From contig NZ_CP039690.1 of NCBI RefSeq assembly GCF_005144885.1, forward strand, positions 5,221,001 to 5,285,000: a stretch of 64,000 bases of DNA. Reading direction: 5' to 3'. Position 1 is the first letter of the stretch, and every line of letters begins with the position of its first letter. Shown here piece by piece: positions 1-7,874 of this stretch. The notes beneath the pieces are model-generated. The model saw only the letters and a list, made by a program, of their open reading frames with translations. It was not told where the DNA came from and did not search any database. Source of the DNA: Phreatobacter stygius (GTDB lineage: Bacteria > Pseudomonadota > Alphaproteobacteria > Rhizobiales > Phreatobacteraceae). The position numbers and the translations under genes were made by a program.

Positions 1-340
1 GTGCAGCTCGTTGCTGACCATGAAACATTGCGAGCCACGCTGCGGCAGTTCCTGGCTACGGTCCATGATCAGCCGGAACGGCGCGCCCTTGGCGAGCGTG
101 TTGAACAGGCCCGCCGAACAGGTCGACACGGTGACGTCCAGTTCGCCTGCGGTGAGGATCGGAATGGCGAGCCCGCCATCGGCGAAGCTCTGGGTGGTTA
201 TCTTCAGGTTGACCTTGTCGAAATAGCCCTTGGCGATGGCGATGAAGGTCGGGCCTGAGGAGATATAGGGCACGATGCCGACCCTGAGCTGCTCCGGCGC
301 CATGAAATCCTGCGCCCGGGTGACCGGAGCCGCGAGGTTG

Positions 341-346
341 CCTAGG
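341..346. repeat. Target site duplication CCTAGG, left copy
   Basis: CCTAGG at 341-346 is repeated at 1364-1369 and directly abuts the TGT and ACA ends of the IS481-family element. It matches the NCTAGN target rule described for IS481. Confidence 0.9.
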
Positions 347-1363
347 TGTTTGATCCCGGGCTTTGATGGTGCAATCTCGATGCAGGAATCGAGGGACGCG
401 CTATGGGCCAGGTTCTCCACGGGAGCGCCACGACGACTGAGGCGGTCCGTCGAGCGATACAACATAGTCAAGAGAGCCTGAGGGCTCTGTCTAAGCGCTA
501 CGGGATTAACCAGAAGACGGTCGCGAAGTGGAAGAAGCGGACCTCGGTGACCGATGTGCCGACCGGGCCGAAGAACCCGACTTCGACAGTGCTGACGATT
601 GAGGAAGAGGCCGTGATCGTCGCCTTCCGGAAGCATACTTTGCTGCCGCTCGACGACTGCCTCTATGCGCTACAGCCGACGATCCCGACGCTGACGCGGT
701 CATCCCTGCACCGCTGCCTGCAGCGTCACGGGATCAGCCGCCTGCCCGAGGTCGAAGGCGAGAAGCCGGCGAAGACGAAGTTCAAATCCTATCCGATCGG
801 CTTCTTCCACATCGATATCGCCGAGGTGCAGACCGCTGAGGGCAAGCTGTACCTCTATGTCGCCATCGATCGCACGAGCAAATTCGCCGTCGTACAGATC
901 GTCAGGAAGACGGGGCGGACCTCCGCGTCAGCCTTCCTCTCGGCCTTGATCGAGGCCGTCCCCTACAAGATCCATACCGTTCTCACCGACAACGGCATCC
1001 AGTTCACCTTCCCGCCACGGTATGCCGATGGTCCGACGGCGCGCTACGTGACGCACATGTTCGGCATGCGCTGCCAGGAGAACGGCATCGAGCACCGCCT
1101 CACCAAGGTGAAGCACCCTTGGACGAACGGCCAGGTCGAGCGCATGAACCGCACCATCAAAGAAGCCACCGTCAAGCGTTACCACTACGACAGCCACCGG
1201 CAGTTCGAAGCGCATCTCGCCGACTTCGTCAGCGCCTACAATTTCGGGCGGAGGCTGAAGACCCTCAAGGGCCTCACACCCTACGAATTCATCTGCAAAC
1301 TCTGGACAACAGAGCCTCAACGATTCAGGCTCGATCCACTCCATCAAATGCCGGGACTAAACA
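347..1363 (+). mobile_element. IS481-family insertion sequence, 1017 bp
   Basis: The element has imperfect terminal inverted repeats beginning TGTTT and ending AAACA, about 19 of 23 bp matching (347-369 against 1341-1363). It is flanked on both sides by CCTAGG (341-346 and 1364-1369), a 6-bp target duplication of the NCTAGN type known for IS481. It carries one transposase gene in the same orientation. It is inserted antisense to the solute-binding protein gene it interrupts. Its terminal bases do not include the transposase stop codon. Confidence 0.92.
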
Positions 1364-1368
1364 CCTAG
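403..1368 (+). CDS. IS481-family DDE transposase
   Basis: This 321-residue protein catalyses cut and strand transfer of the element. An N-terminal helix-turn-helix covers about residues 14-45. The integrase-like catalytic core has the acidic triad D138 (in FHIDIAE), D196 (in LTDNG) and E246 (in NGQVERMNR), so it appears intact. The chosen ATG follows a GAGGGA-like ribosome site and lies 56 bp inside the element. The stop codon TAG at 1366-1368 lies outside the element, in the CTAG core of the target duplication. The last codon ACC combines the final A of the IS with two target bases. Confidence 0.93.
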   Translation: MGQVLHGSATTTEAVRRAIQHSQESLRALSKRYGINQKTVAKWKKRTSVTDVPTGPKNPTSTVLTIEEEAVIVAFRKHTLLPLDDCLYALQPTIPTLTRSSLHRCLQRHGISRLPEVEGEKPAKTKFKSYPIGFFHIDIAEVQTAEGKLYLYVAIDRTSKFAVVQIVRKTGRTSASAFLSALIEAVPYKIHTVLTDNGIQFTFPPRYADGPTARYVTHMFGMRCQENGIEHRLTKVKHPWTNGQVERMNRTIKEATVKRYHYDSHRQFEAHLADFVSAYNFGRRLKTLKGLTPYEFICKLWTTEPQRFRLDPLHQMPGLNT

Positions 1369-1449
1369 GGCGCCGAGCCCCGAGGCCAGGACCGTCCGTC
1401 GTGTCAGGCGCATGTCGACCTCCCAGGGGCGATGCGGGCTAAAGCTTGC

Positions 1450-1489
1450 GCAATCGGTTGCATTATGGGGCGCGCCGGATTTCCGTCAA
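1450..1489 (-). promoter_or_regulatory. Promoter with LacI-type operator for the split solute-binding protein gene
   Basis: On the minus strand, TTGACG (1489-1484) and CATAAT (1467-1462) form a -35/-10 pair with a 16-bp spacer. GCAACCGATTGC (1461-1450), one mismatch from the palindrome GCAATCGATTGC, directly follows the -10 box. It lies about 37 bp upstream of the ATG at 1413. An operator at this spot would block initiation. The lacI gene next door is the likely source of the repressor. Confidence 0.7.
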
Positions 1490-1499
1490 CGCCGCGGGG

Positions 1500-2591
1500 T
1501 CAGGCGCTTTGCCGCACCGGCCCGGTCGAGTCCCGGATGATCAATTTCGGCGGCAGGATGCGCCGGGCCACCGGCCTTGCGGGGTCGTCGAGCCGGGCGA
1601 CCAGTTCGTCGGCGGCCTCGTAGCCCATGCGATACTGCGGAATACGCACCGAGGTGAGCGCCGGTTTGAGCTTGTCGACGAAAGGCATGTCGTTGAAGCC
1701 GGTCACCGAGACATCGCCGGGACAGGCGAGATTGAGCTCGTCCAGGGCGTCGTAGACGCCGAGCGCCAGCGCGTCGTTGGCGGCCACGATGCCGGTTGGG
1801 GCAAATCCCGATTCCAGCAGGTGCAGCGCCGCGCGCCGGCCGGCCTCCTCGCTGAACTGCCCGGCGATGACGACATTGCGTGGTCCGGCCTCCAGGCCAT
1901 GGCTTGCCGCCACCGCGGCAAAGGCCTCGCGACGGGTGCGGCCGGTCGAGACATCCTGCGGCCCGGCGATATGGGCAATGCGCCGATGACCGAGGTCGTG
2001 GAGGTGGTCGAAGGCTTCGCGGATGCCGGCCGGCTCGTCGGCCAGGATGGCGGGGACCGCGGTACCGGCGGTCGAGCGGTTCATCAGCACGATCTCCATG
2101 CCGCGCTCCAGCGCCGCCCTGACGATCGGATCGTCGAGCCGGGCGGTCGCCAGGATCAGCCCGTCGACCTGGCGTTTGATGAACATGTCGAGCAACTGCC
2201 ATTCCCGCTCCAGATTGAAGTCGGAATTGGTCAGCAGCGCGCTGTAGCCGATCTGCTGCAGGCGGTCCTCGATGCCACGAAACATCGGCGGAAACATCGG
2301 ATTGGTCAGGTCCGGCACGACCACGCCGACGGTATGCGAGCGGCGGCGGCGCAGGCTCGCGGCGATCACGTTGCCTTGATAGCCGAGCGCGCGCGCCGAG
2401 GCCTTCACCTTCTCGGCGACATCGGGCGAGATGCGCCGCTCCTTGAGCGGGTCGAGGGCGCGCGATGCCGTCGAGATGTGCACGCCGGCATGATCGGCGA
2501 CATCCTTGAGCCGGGCCGGAGCTGCCGGCGGCCGGTCGGCGACGGGCAGACGCGCCGAAGGTGGTTTTTTCCCTGCGGGTGACTTCGCCAT
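1500..2591 (-). CDS. LacI-family transcriptional regulator
   Basis: This 363-residue repressor-type protein has a LacI helix-turn-helix at about residues 27-46 (RLKDVADHAGVHISTASRAL). A hinge helix follows around 73-82 (NVIAASLR). The rest is a periplasmic-binding-protein-like ligand domain (VGVVVPDLTNPMF onwards). Length is normal for the family. LacI regulators bind palindromes with a central CG, and GCAATCGATTGC sites lie upstream of the neighbouring gene (2713-2724), of the split gene (1450-1461), at 12168-12179 and at 19077-19088. It is therefore inferred to be the local repressor of this catabolic regulon. The effector is unknown. Confidence 0.93.
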   Translation of the reverse strand: MAKSPAGKKPPSARLPVADRPPAAPARLKDVADHAGVHISTASRALDPLKERRISPDVAEKVKASARALGYQGNVIAASLRRRRSHTVGVVVPDLTNPMFPPMFRGIEDRLQQIGYSALLTNSDFNLEREWQLLDMFIKRQVDGLILATARLDDPIVRAALERGMEIVLMNRSTAGTAVPAILADEPAGIREAFDHLHDLGHRRIAHIAGPQDVSTGRTRREAFAAVAASHGLEAGPRNVVIAGQFSEEAGRRAALHLLESGFAPTGIVAANDALALGVYDALDELNLACPGDVSVTGFNDMPFVDKLKPALTSVRIPQYRMGYEAADELVARLDDPARPVARRILPPKLIIRDSTGPVRQSA

Positions 2592-2612
2592 GCCGATCCG
2601 ATCATTGTTGTC

Positions 2613-2632
2613 AGGACAAGTGGCATTGTCCT
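2613..2632. promoter_or_regulatory. Inverted repeat AGGACAA-N6-TTGTCCT upstream of lacI
   Basis: A perfect 7-bp inverted repeat with a 6-bp spacer lies 22-41 bp upstream of the lacI ATG. It differs from the GCAATCGATTGC sites. It could be an operator for another regulator or part of the lacI promoter. Confidence 0.4.
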
Positions 2633-2702
2633 TGTCTTGGCGTCAATCGCGCGGGCCAAACGCGCGCGAGGCGACGCGCAGGGAGCGTCGACAAGGCGGT
2701 GA

Positions 2703-2731
2703 TTGACATTGTGCAATCGATTGCCAAGAAT
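2703..2731 (+). promoter_or_regulatory. Promoter with LacI operator in its spacer
   Basis: TTGACA (2703-2708), a 17-bp spacer and AAGAAT (2726-2731) form a promoter directed at the solute-binding protein and molybdenum hydroxylase genes. The perfect palindrome GCAATCGATTGC occupies 2713-2724, inside the spacer, a classic position for steric repression. Confidence 0.75.
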
Positions 2732-2793
2732 TCGCCCGCGCCCAACGAGCGGCCATTCGGCGCTCGATCGGCAGAGCATCTGGAGCAGTGCCC

Positions 2794-3777
2794 GTGAATG
2801 ATTCGACCAAGACCGGCGGCAGCCAGGCGACACCGGCCGGGCAGGGCGCGGGACGGACGCCCGCCCGGCTTCGCGTCATGTCTTTTGCCGGCGCCGGCAA
2901 CCTGCCGCTGCTGGCGGCCGAGACGCAGGGGTTCTTCGCGGCCGAGGGACTGGCGGTCGAGATCGCCTGGACTCCGGATTCGCCGGGCTTGCGGCGGGCG
3001 CTTGCCGCCGGCGAGATCGATGTGGCTCATGCCGCCGTCGACAATGCCATCGCCATGGTCGAGACCGACGGCGTCGATGTGGTCGTGGTCGCAGGTCTCG
3101 ACGACGGCATGAACGAACTGGTGGTGCAGCCGGACGTGTCTGATATCGCCGACCTGATGGGCCGGACCGTGATCGTCGATGCGCCGAACACCGCTTTCGC
3201 CCTGCAACTGCGCAAGATCCTGGCTCTCACCGGGCTGACCGCCGGTGTCCACTATCACCTGCGATCGGTCGGCGCGACCGACCGGCGCGTCGCCGCGATG
3301 ATCGAGGACAAGAGTTTCGCCGCGACGCTGCTGAGCCCGAGCTATGCCGATATCGCCGCACGCGGCGGCCTGAAGCGGCTTGGCCCGGTGTCGCGCTGGA
3401 TCGGTCCCTATCAGGGCATCGGCGTCTTCGCCTTGCGCCGCTTCGCTGCCGCCGAGCGGCCGAAGCTGGTGGCCTATCTCAGGGGCCTGTTGGCCGGTCT
3501 TGCCTGGACCTTCGATCCGGCCAATCGCGACACGGCCATCGCCCTTCTGGTCGCGCGGGTGAAGATGGATCCGGCCGCGGCCGCCGCCGGTTATGACCAG
3601 GCGGTCCATCCCGTGACCGGCCTGTTCCGTGATGCCAGGGTCAATGCCGAGGGCATGGCGACCGTGCTGGCGCTGCGCGCCGAGCTGGAGGGCGGTTGGA
3701 ACGGCGTGCCGCCACCGGCCTCGCGTTATGTCGACGACAGTTTCCTGGTCGCGGCGCGTGCGGGGCTTCGGTTGTGA
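2794..3777 (+). CDS. NMT1/ThiY-like solute-binding domain protein without signal peptide
   Basis: This 327-residue protein has the fold signature of NMT1/SsuA/ThiY solute-binding proteins (PLLAAETQGFFAAEGLAVEI, then AAGEIDVAHAAVDNAI). Its N-terminus (MNDSTKTGGSQATPAGQG) is hydrophilic, with no secretion signal or lipobox. The GTG at 2794 is preferred because GGAG at 2782-2785 lies 8 bp upstream; a GTG at 2788 is also possible. Its stop overlaps the start of the iron-sulfur subunit by 4 bp, so translation is probably coupled to a molybdenum hydroxylase. A cytoplasmic ligand-binding or delivery role is inferred. No permease or ATPase is nearby. Confidence 0.82.
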   Translation: MNDSTKTGGSQATPAGQGAGRTPARLRVMSFAGAGNLPLLAAETQGFFAAEGLAVEIAWTPDSPGLRRALAAGEIDVAHAAVDNAIAMVETDGVDVVVVAGLDDGMNELVVQPDVSDIADLMGRTVIVDAPNTAFALQLRKILALTGLTAGVHYHLRSVGATDRRVAAMIEDKSFAATLLSPSYADIAARGGLKRLGPVSRWIGPYQGIGVFALRRFAAAERPKLVAYLRGLLAGLAWTFDPANRDTAIALLVARVKMDPAAAAAGYDQAVHPVTGLFRDARVNAEGMATVLALRAELEGGWNGVPPPASRYVDDSFLVAARAGLRL

Positions 3778-4262
3778 CCGGGGCCTTGTCGCTGCAGGTC
3801 AACGGCCAGGCCGTCGCCATGGACGCGAACGATCCGGTCATGCTGATCGAGCTCCTGCGCAACCGCCTCGGGCTGAAGGCGACGCGGCTCGGCTGCGGCC
3901 TGGAACAATGCGGCGCCTGCATGGTGCTGGTCGATGGCGAGCCGGTGCCGTCCTGCGGGCGCGAGGCCGCGGCCTTCGCCGGTCGTGCCGTGACCACGGT
4001 CGAAGGCATTTCGGCCGGCGGCCTGCACCCGCTGCAGCAGGCCCTGATCGATGAACAGGCTGGCCAATGCGGCTTCTGCCTCTCCGGTATCATGATGTCG
4101 GGCCTTGCCTTGCTCGCCGCCAATCCGGATCCGTCACGCGCCGAGATCGCCTTGGCGCTCGATCGCCATCTCTGCCGCTGCGGTGCGCAGAACCGCATCA
4201 TCGCGGCGGTCGAACGCGCGGCGAGCGTGCTGCGCGGCGGAGGCGTCCATGCCGCCGGGTGA
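3774..4262 (+). CDS. (2Fe-2S)-binding small subunit of a xanthine dehydrogenase-family molybdenum hydroxylase
   Basis: This 162-residue electron-transfer subunit has two [2Fe-2S] domains. The plant-ferredoxin-type cysteines are in GCGLEQCGACMVLVDGEPVP followed by a fourth Cys. The second, helical domain has CGFC and CRC motifs. The GTG start at 3774 overlaps the previous stop (GTGA). In the two-subunit isoquinoline 1-oxidoreductase type, such a subunit passes electrons from the molybdenum centre without a FAD subunit. No FAD subunit gene is seen here, which fits that type. Confidence 0.93.
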   Translation: MTGALSLQVNGQAVAMDANDPVMLIELLRNRLGLKATRLGCGLEQCGACMVLVDGEPVPSCGREAAAFAGRAVTTVEGISAGGLHPLQQALIDEQAGQCGFCLSGIMMSGLALLAANPDPSRAEIALALDRHLCRCGAQNRIIAAVERAASVLRGGGVHAAG

Positions 4263-6363
4263 CCTGCCGCCAAGTCTTGCCGCCAATCCGCGGCTCGACC
4301 GCTGGATCCGCTTTGCGGATCGCAATGTCGTCATTGCAACCGGCAAGGTCGAGCTGGGGCAAGGCGTCTTGACCGCGCTCGCCCAGATCGCGGCGGAAGA
4401 GCTGGATGTGCCGCTCGCCCGGATCACCATGGTCTCCGGCGATACCGATCAGGGGCCGAACGAGGGCTATACCGCCGGCAGTCAGTCGGTCGAGGCCTCG
4501 GGCGGCGCCATCCGGCTGGTCGCGGCCGAAGCGCGCGGGCTCCTGGCAGCGGCCGCGGCCAGCCGGTTGGGCGCCGACGTTGCCGACCTCGCTGTCGAAG
4601 ACGGCGCCTTTACCCGGGACGGCCGGCCGACCAATCTCGATTACTGGTCGCTCGCCGAAATGATCGACTGGTCGCGCGCCGCGACCGGCGCGGCTCCGGT
4701 CAAAGGGCCGGGGGATTATCGCTTCGTCGGGCAAAGCCTGCCGCGCCTCGATCTCGAGGCCAAGGTCACCGGCGCGCCGTTCATCCAGGACATCGCCGAG
4801 CCCGGCATGGTGTTTGGCTGGGTCATGCGGCCACCCCGGCGCGGTGCGACCCTTGAAGGTTTCGACCCGGCAAGCCTGGGCCGGTTCGGCGATACGATTG
4901 CCTGGCACCGCGATGGCAATGTGCTGGCGCTGACCGCCCGGAGCGAGCACGCGCTCGGCCTCGCCAGAAACATCCTGCGTGCACAGGCGATCTGGGCCGG
5001 CGGCGAGGCCGTGCCGGACCAGGCCGGCTCGCCGGACTGGCTGATGGGCCAGGTTGTCAGCGATCGCGTCATCGAGACCGGTGAACCGCCGGTGGCCGCT
5101 GGCGAGCCGATCGTCGCGACGTACTCGCGGCCCTTTCTCGCGCATGGCTCGATCGGCCTGTCCTGCGGCCTCGCCCGCTTGGACGCCGGGCACCTCACCG
5201 TCTTCAGCCACTCGCAAGGGGTGTTTCCCTTGCGCGGCGCGATCGCCCGGGCGCTCAGGCTCGATCCGGCCACCGTCTCGGTCATGCATCGGCAGGGCGC
5301 CGGTTGCTACGGCCATAACGGCGCCGACGACGCGGCGGCCGATGCCGCCTTCCTGGCGCTCCGCCATCCTGGCCGGCTCGTCCGGGTCGAGTGGACGCGC
5401 GACGACGAGCTCGGCTTTTCGCCGGTCGGGGCCGCCATGGCGGTGCGGCTCCAGGCGAGCCTCGACGCCGAGGGCCGCCCGGCCGGTTGGACCACCGAGA
5501 TCTGGAGCCCGCCCCATGCGGCCCGGCCCGGCACCAATGGCAATGTCAACCTGCAGCTTGCCGAGGCCTTGCCTGATCCGCCGGCGGCCGCCCCGGCCGC
5601 CGACATTCCCGACGCCGCCGGCGGTGGCGGCATCCGCAATGCGGCGATCCCTTATGCTGTGCCGGGCCAGCGCATCATCCACCACCTGATCACCGCCCAG
5701 CCGGTGCGTGCCTCGTCGCTGCGCACGCTCGGCGCCTTCGCCAATGTCTTCGCGATCGAGTGTTTCCTTGACGAATTGGCCGAGGCCGCCGGCCGCGACC
5801 CGCTCGCCTACCGCCTGGAGCTCATTGGCGATCCGCGCGCCCGCGCCGTGATCCAGGCCGCCGCCAGGACTGCCGGCTGGCGCAGCGATGCCGAGGCCGG
5901 CACCGGCCGGGCCCAGGGCATCGGCTTTTCCCGCTACAAGAACCGCGCCGCCTATTGCGCCGTGGTGGCCGAGGTCGAGGTCGGCGAGGAAGTCCGTCTG
6001 TCAGGCATCTGGTCGGCGGTCGATGCCGGTCTCGTCATCAATCCTGACGGCGTCAGGAACCAGATCGAGGGTGGCATCCTGCAGGGGGCGAGCTGGACCT
6101 TGAAGGAGCAGGTGCGTTTCGCCGAGGGCGCGATCGCCAGCCGCACCTGGGACGATTATCCGATCCTGCGCTTCTCCGAGGTGCCGCCGGTGACCGTCGA
6201 GCTCCTGAACGTCACCGCCGACCGGCCGCTCGGCGTCGGCGAGGCCTCCCAGGGCCCGGTCGCGGCAGCCATCGGCAATGCGGTGGCGCGCGCGCTCGGC
6301 AGCCGCATCCGCCACCTGCCGCTCAGCCGCGAGCGGATCATGGCGAGTTTGCTGGCTGATTAG
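4249..6363 (+). CDS. Molybdopterin-binding large subunit, isoquinoline 1-oxidoreductase/aldehyde oxidase type
   Basis: This 704-residue subunit should bind the molybdenum-cytosine-dinucleotide cofactor and hydroxylate a substrate, typically at a carbon next to a ring nitrogen or an aldehyde. Supporting motifs are VELGQGVLTAL near residue 38, the substrate-channel region around QGAGCYGHNGADDAAAD, and the C-terminal GVGEASQGPVAAAIGNA, whose Glu corresponds to the catalytic base of the family. The ATG at 4249 follows GGAGG at 4239-4243 and overlaps the small-subunit gene by 14 bp. No Tat signal was recognised. It is the last gene of the LacI-controlled operon. Substrate is not predictable from sequence; an N-heterocycle is a reasonable guess given the amidohydrolases nearby. 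Confidence 0.92.
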   Translation: MPPGDLPPSLAANPRLDRWIRFADRNVVIATGKVELGQGVLTALAQIAAEELDVPLARITMVSGDTDQGPNEGYTAGSQSVEASGGAIRLVAAEARGLLAAAAASRLGADVADLAVEDGAFTRDGRPTNLDYWSLAEMIDWSRAATGAAPVKGPGDYRFVGQSLPRLDLEAKVTGAPFIQDIAEPGMVFGWVMRPPRRGATLEGFDPASLGRFGDTIAWHRDGNVLALTARSEHALGLARNILRAQAIWAGGEAVPDQAGSPDWLMGQVVSDRVIETGEPPVAAGEPIVATYSRPFLAHGSIGLSCGLARLDAGHLTVFSHSQGVFPLRGAIARALRLDPATVSVMHRQGAGCYGHNGADDAAADAAFLALRHPGRLVRVEWTRDDELGFSPVGAAMAVRLQASLDAEGRPAGWTTEIWSPPHAARPGTNGNVNLQLAEALPDPPAAAPAADIPDAAGGGGIRNAAIPYAVPGQRIIHHLITAQPVRASSLRTLGAFANVFAIECFLDELAEAAGRDPLAYRLELIGDPRARAVIQAAARTAGWRSDAEAGTGRAQGIGFSRYKNRAAYCAVVAEVEVGEEVRLSGIWSAVDAGLVINPDGVRNQIEGGILQGASWTLKEQVRFAEGAIASRTWDDYPILRFSEVPPVTVELLNVTADRPLGVGEASQGPVAAAIGNAVARALGSRIRHLPLSRERIMASLLAD

Positions 6364-6421
6364 GAGGGGCTGGCGCGGAGCTATGCGTGCGCCATGACCC
6401 CGCTCCGGCGAAACGCCCATG

Positions 6422-6451
6422 ACCCTCGCCCACGTCTGCGTGGGAGAGGGT
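6422..6451. repeat. REP-like hairpin
   Basis: The arms 6422-6434 and 6439-6451 pair at 12 of 13 positions around a TCTG loop. The CCCTC...GAGGG hairpin type recurs at 9383, 9560 and 23971 in this window. It lies 59 bp after the molybdenum subunit stop and may also end transcription. Confidence 0.65.
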
Positions 6452-6563
6452 GGCCGCGGCAGCGCCCGGCTGAGGGTGACCGCGTCGATGCGCGCCGTGC
6501 ATTCCCGCTGGAAATGAAGGGGCGGCCCTTTTCAGAGCCTCACCCGGCGCCTCCCAAAGCGTA

Positions 6564-6717
6564 GAGCGAACGCGAGACGGTTCGCATCTCGCTATGGCGT
6601 CGAGCGAACGCGAGACGCGTTCGCATCTCGCTACGGCATCGAGCGAACGCGAGACGCGTTCGCATCTCGCTATGGCATCGAGCGAACGCGAGATGCGTTC
6701 GCACTCGCTATGCGCCG
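6564..6717. repeat. 39-bp tandem repeat, four copies
   Basis: Units begin with GAGCGAACGCGAGA at 6564, 6602, 6641 and 6680 (periods 38, 39, 39). Each unit contains a near-perfect inner palindrome around GCGAACGCGAGACGCGTTCGC-type sequence and ends CATCTCGCTATGGC or a variant. A fifth, isolated copy sits at 9520-9559. There are no spacers between units, so this is not a CRISPR array. The 6364-6757 gap holds only this array and the REP-like elements. Confidence 0.85.
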
Positions 6718-6757
6718 CCACCCACTGTCGCAAGCGGGAGAGCATCTGTGTTTCGGG

Positions 6758-7738
6758 TCAAGCCTGTTTTGGAGCGTGAGTGGCCCAAGTGCGGTCCTGA
6801 GCGATAAGGGTGTTGGCGAGGACGACGAGCTTTCGAGCCACGGCGATGAGGGCGCATTTGGGCTTCTTGCCCTTGGCGATCAGGCGGTCGTGGAAACTTT
6901 TCATGTCGGCGTTGCAGCGCGTGGCCGAGAGCGCCGCCAGGTAGAGAACGCGGCGCACCCGGGAGCGTCCGCCCCAGATGACGCGGACGCCCTGTCGTTC
7001 ACCCGAATCATCGGCGATCGGGGCTAGTCCCGCCAACAGGCTGATCTGTTTGATGTTGCAGGTCCCCAGCTCGGTCAGGGCGGCCACCAGGGTCGTGGCG
7101 ACCGCCGGGCCGAACGAAGGGATCGAGATCAGAATGTCGTGGCGTCTGGCCAGGCATGGATCGGCCGCGATGCGTTTGGCGATCTCGCCGGCGATGGCTT
7201 CGATAGCCTTGGCGATCCGGGTGAGACGGTGAGCGAGATGGCGGATCAGGAACTTGTCGGTGACCGCGTGCCGCTGGTTCTTGAGGGCTGTCTGTTCGTC
7301 GACGGCCGCATCGCGGGCGCTGACCAACTCATTGAGCGCATCGAGGGCTTCCGGTGCCGGCGGTCGCTGGGCCGGGTTCATGGCCCGCGCGAACAGGGCC
7401 AACACGCGGGCATCGAGCCGGTCGGTCTTGGCCAAGGTGCCCGTGGCACGCGCGAACATGCGCACGCGATAAGGATCGACCACGGCAACCGGCACGCCCG
7501 AGGCATGCAGGCTTCGGCGAACCTGGCGGTGCCACTTGCCGGTCGCCTCGACCACGACCAGCGCCAGATCAAAGCGCTGAAGCCAGCGCTTCAACTGCCG
7601 GATGCCCAACTCGGCATTGGCAAAACGGTGGGTCTCCCCGCCGGGCAGAACGTGGATGTCGAGCCAGCTCTTGCTGACGTCGATTCCCACGGTAGACTTG
7701 CCTTCGGTCTCTTGTTTGGACGCTTCCTTGCCTTGCAT
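6758..7738 (-). CDS. IS110-family transposase
   Basis: This 326-residue DEDD recombinase has an N-terminal RuvC-like domain (GIDVSK near residue 19, VVVEATG, then KTDRLDARVLALF) carrying the acidic residues. A C-terminal Transposase_20 domain contains the LISIPSFGPAVATTLVAAL helix-hairpin-helix-like motif and downstream serine region. The ATG at 7738 is chosen because GGAGGAAG lies about 8 bp upstream; longer starts have no ribosome site. It looks full length and intact. Confidence 0.93.
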   Translation of the reverse strand: MQGKEASKQETEGKSTVGIDVSKSWLDIHVLPGGETHRFANAELGIRQLKRWLQRFDLALVVVEATGKWHRQVRRSLHASGVPVAVVDPYRVRMFARATGTLAKTDRLDARVLALFARAMNPAQRPPAPEALDALNELVSARDAAVDEQTALKNQRHAVTDKFLIRHLAHRLTRIAKAIEAIAGEIAKRIAADPCLARRHDILISIPSFGPAVATTLVAALTELGTCNIKQISLLAGLAPIADDSGERQGVRVIWGGRSRVRRVLYLAALSATRCNADMKSFHDRLIAKGKKPKCALIAVARKLVVLANTLIAQDRTWATHAPKQA

Positions 7739-7842
7739 ACGGGACTTCCTCCCCAGCATCTGTTCAGGACAAGAGCCAGAGGACGGCCGGACCATGCTCT
7801 CCCGCGGTGCTGAGCCAAAGGGTGAAACGGTCCCGGACATCC

Positions 7843-7874
7843 GCGTCGAGGCCGGTGGCCACCGGCCTCGACGC
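7843..7874 (-). ncRNA. Perfect 32-bp palindrome in the IS110 upstream region; candidate bridge-RNA stem
   Basis: Bases 7843-7858 (starting GCGTCGAGGCCGG) are the exact reverse complement of 7859-7874. It lies 105-136 bp upstream of the transposase ATG, inside the non-coding 5' region of the element. Guide RNAs of IS110 elements are transcribed from this region and fold into stem-loops with internal loops. A perfect stem without a loop may instead be a regulatory or transposition site. RNA identity is inferred. Confidence 0.4.

Larger units (their letters stand above)
1..1413 (-). pseudogene. NMT1-like ABC transporter solute-binding protein, split by an IS481-family element and cut by the window edge
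   Basis: The ATG is at 1413-1411, after a GGGAGG ribosome site. It encodes a short Arg-Arg signal start (MRLTRRTVLASGLGA). The frame then breaks at a CCTAGG duplication and resumes at 340 with APVTRAQDFMAPEQLRVG. If the IS and one CCTAGG copy are removed, the frame reads straight through, so the insertion looks recent. The rest (AGLFNTLAKGAPFRL, GSQCFMVSNELH) is very close to the solute-binding protein encoded at 11034-12092. The C-terminal half lies beyond position 1. The intact protein would be a periplasmic binding protein of an ABC importer. A LacI-type operator and a promoter lie just upstream at 1450-1489. What is seen is the interrupted frame; loss of function is inferred. Confidence 0.88.

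Noticed and set aside
6564-6717. Possible CRISPR array
   Set aside because: Units of 38-39 bp follow each other directly with no unique spacers, and no cas gene is near.
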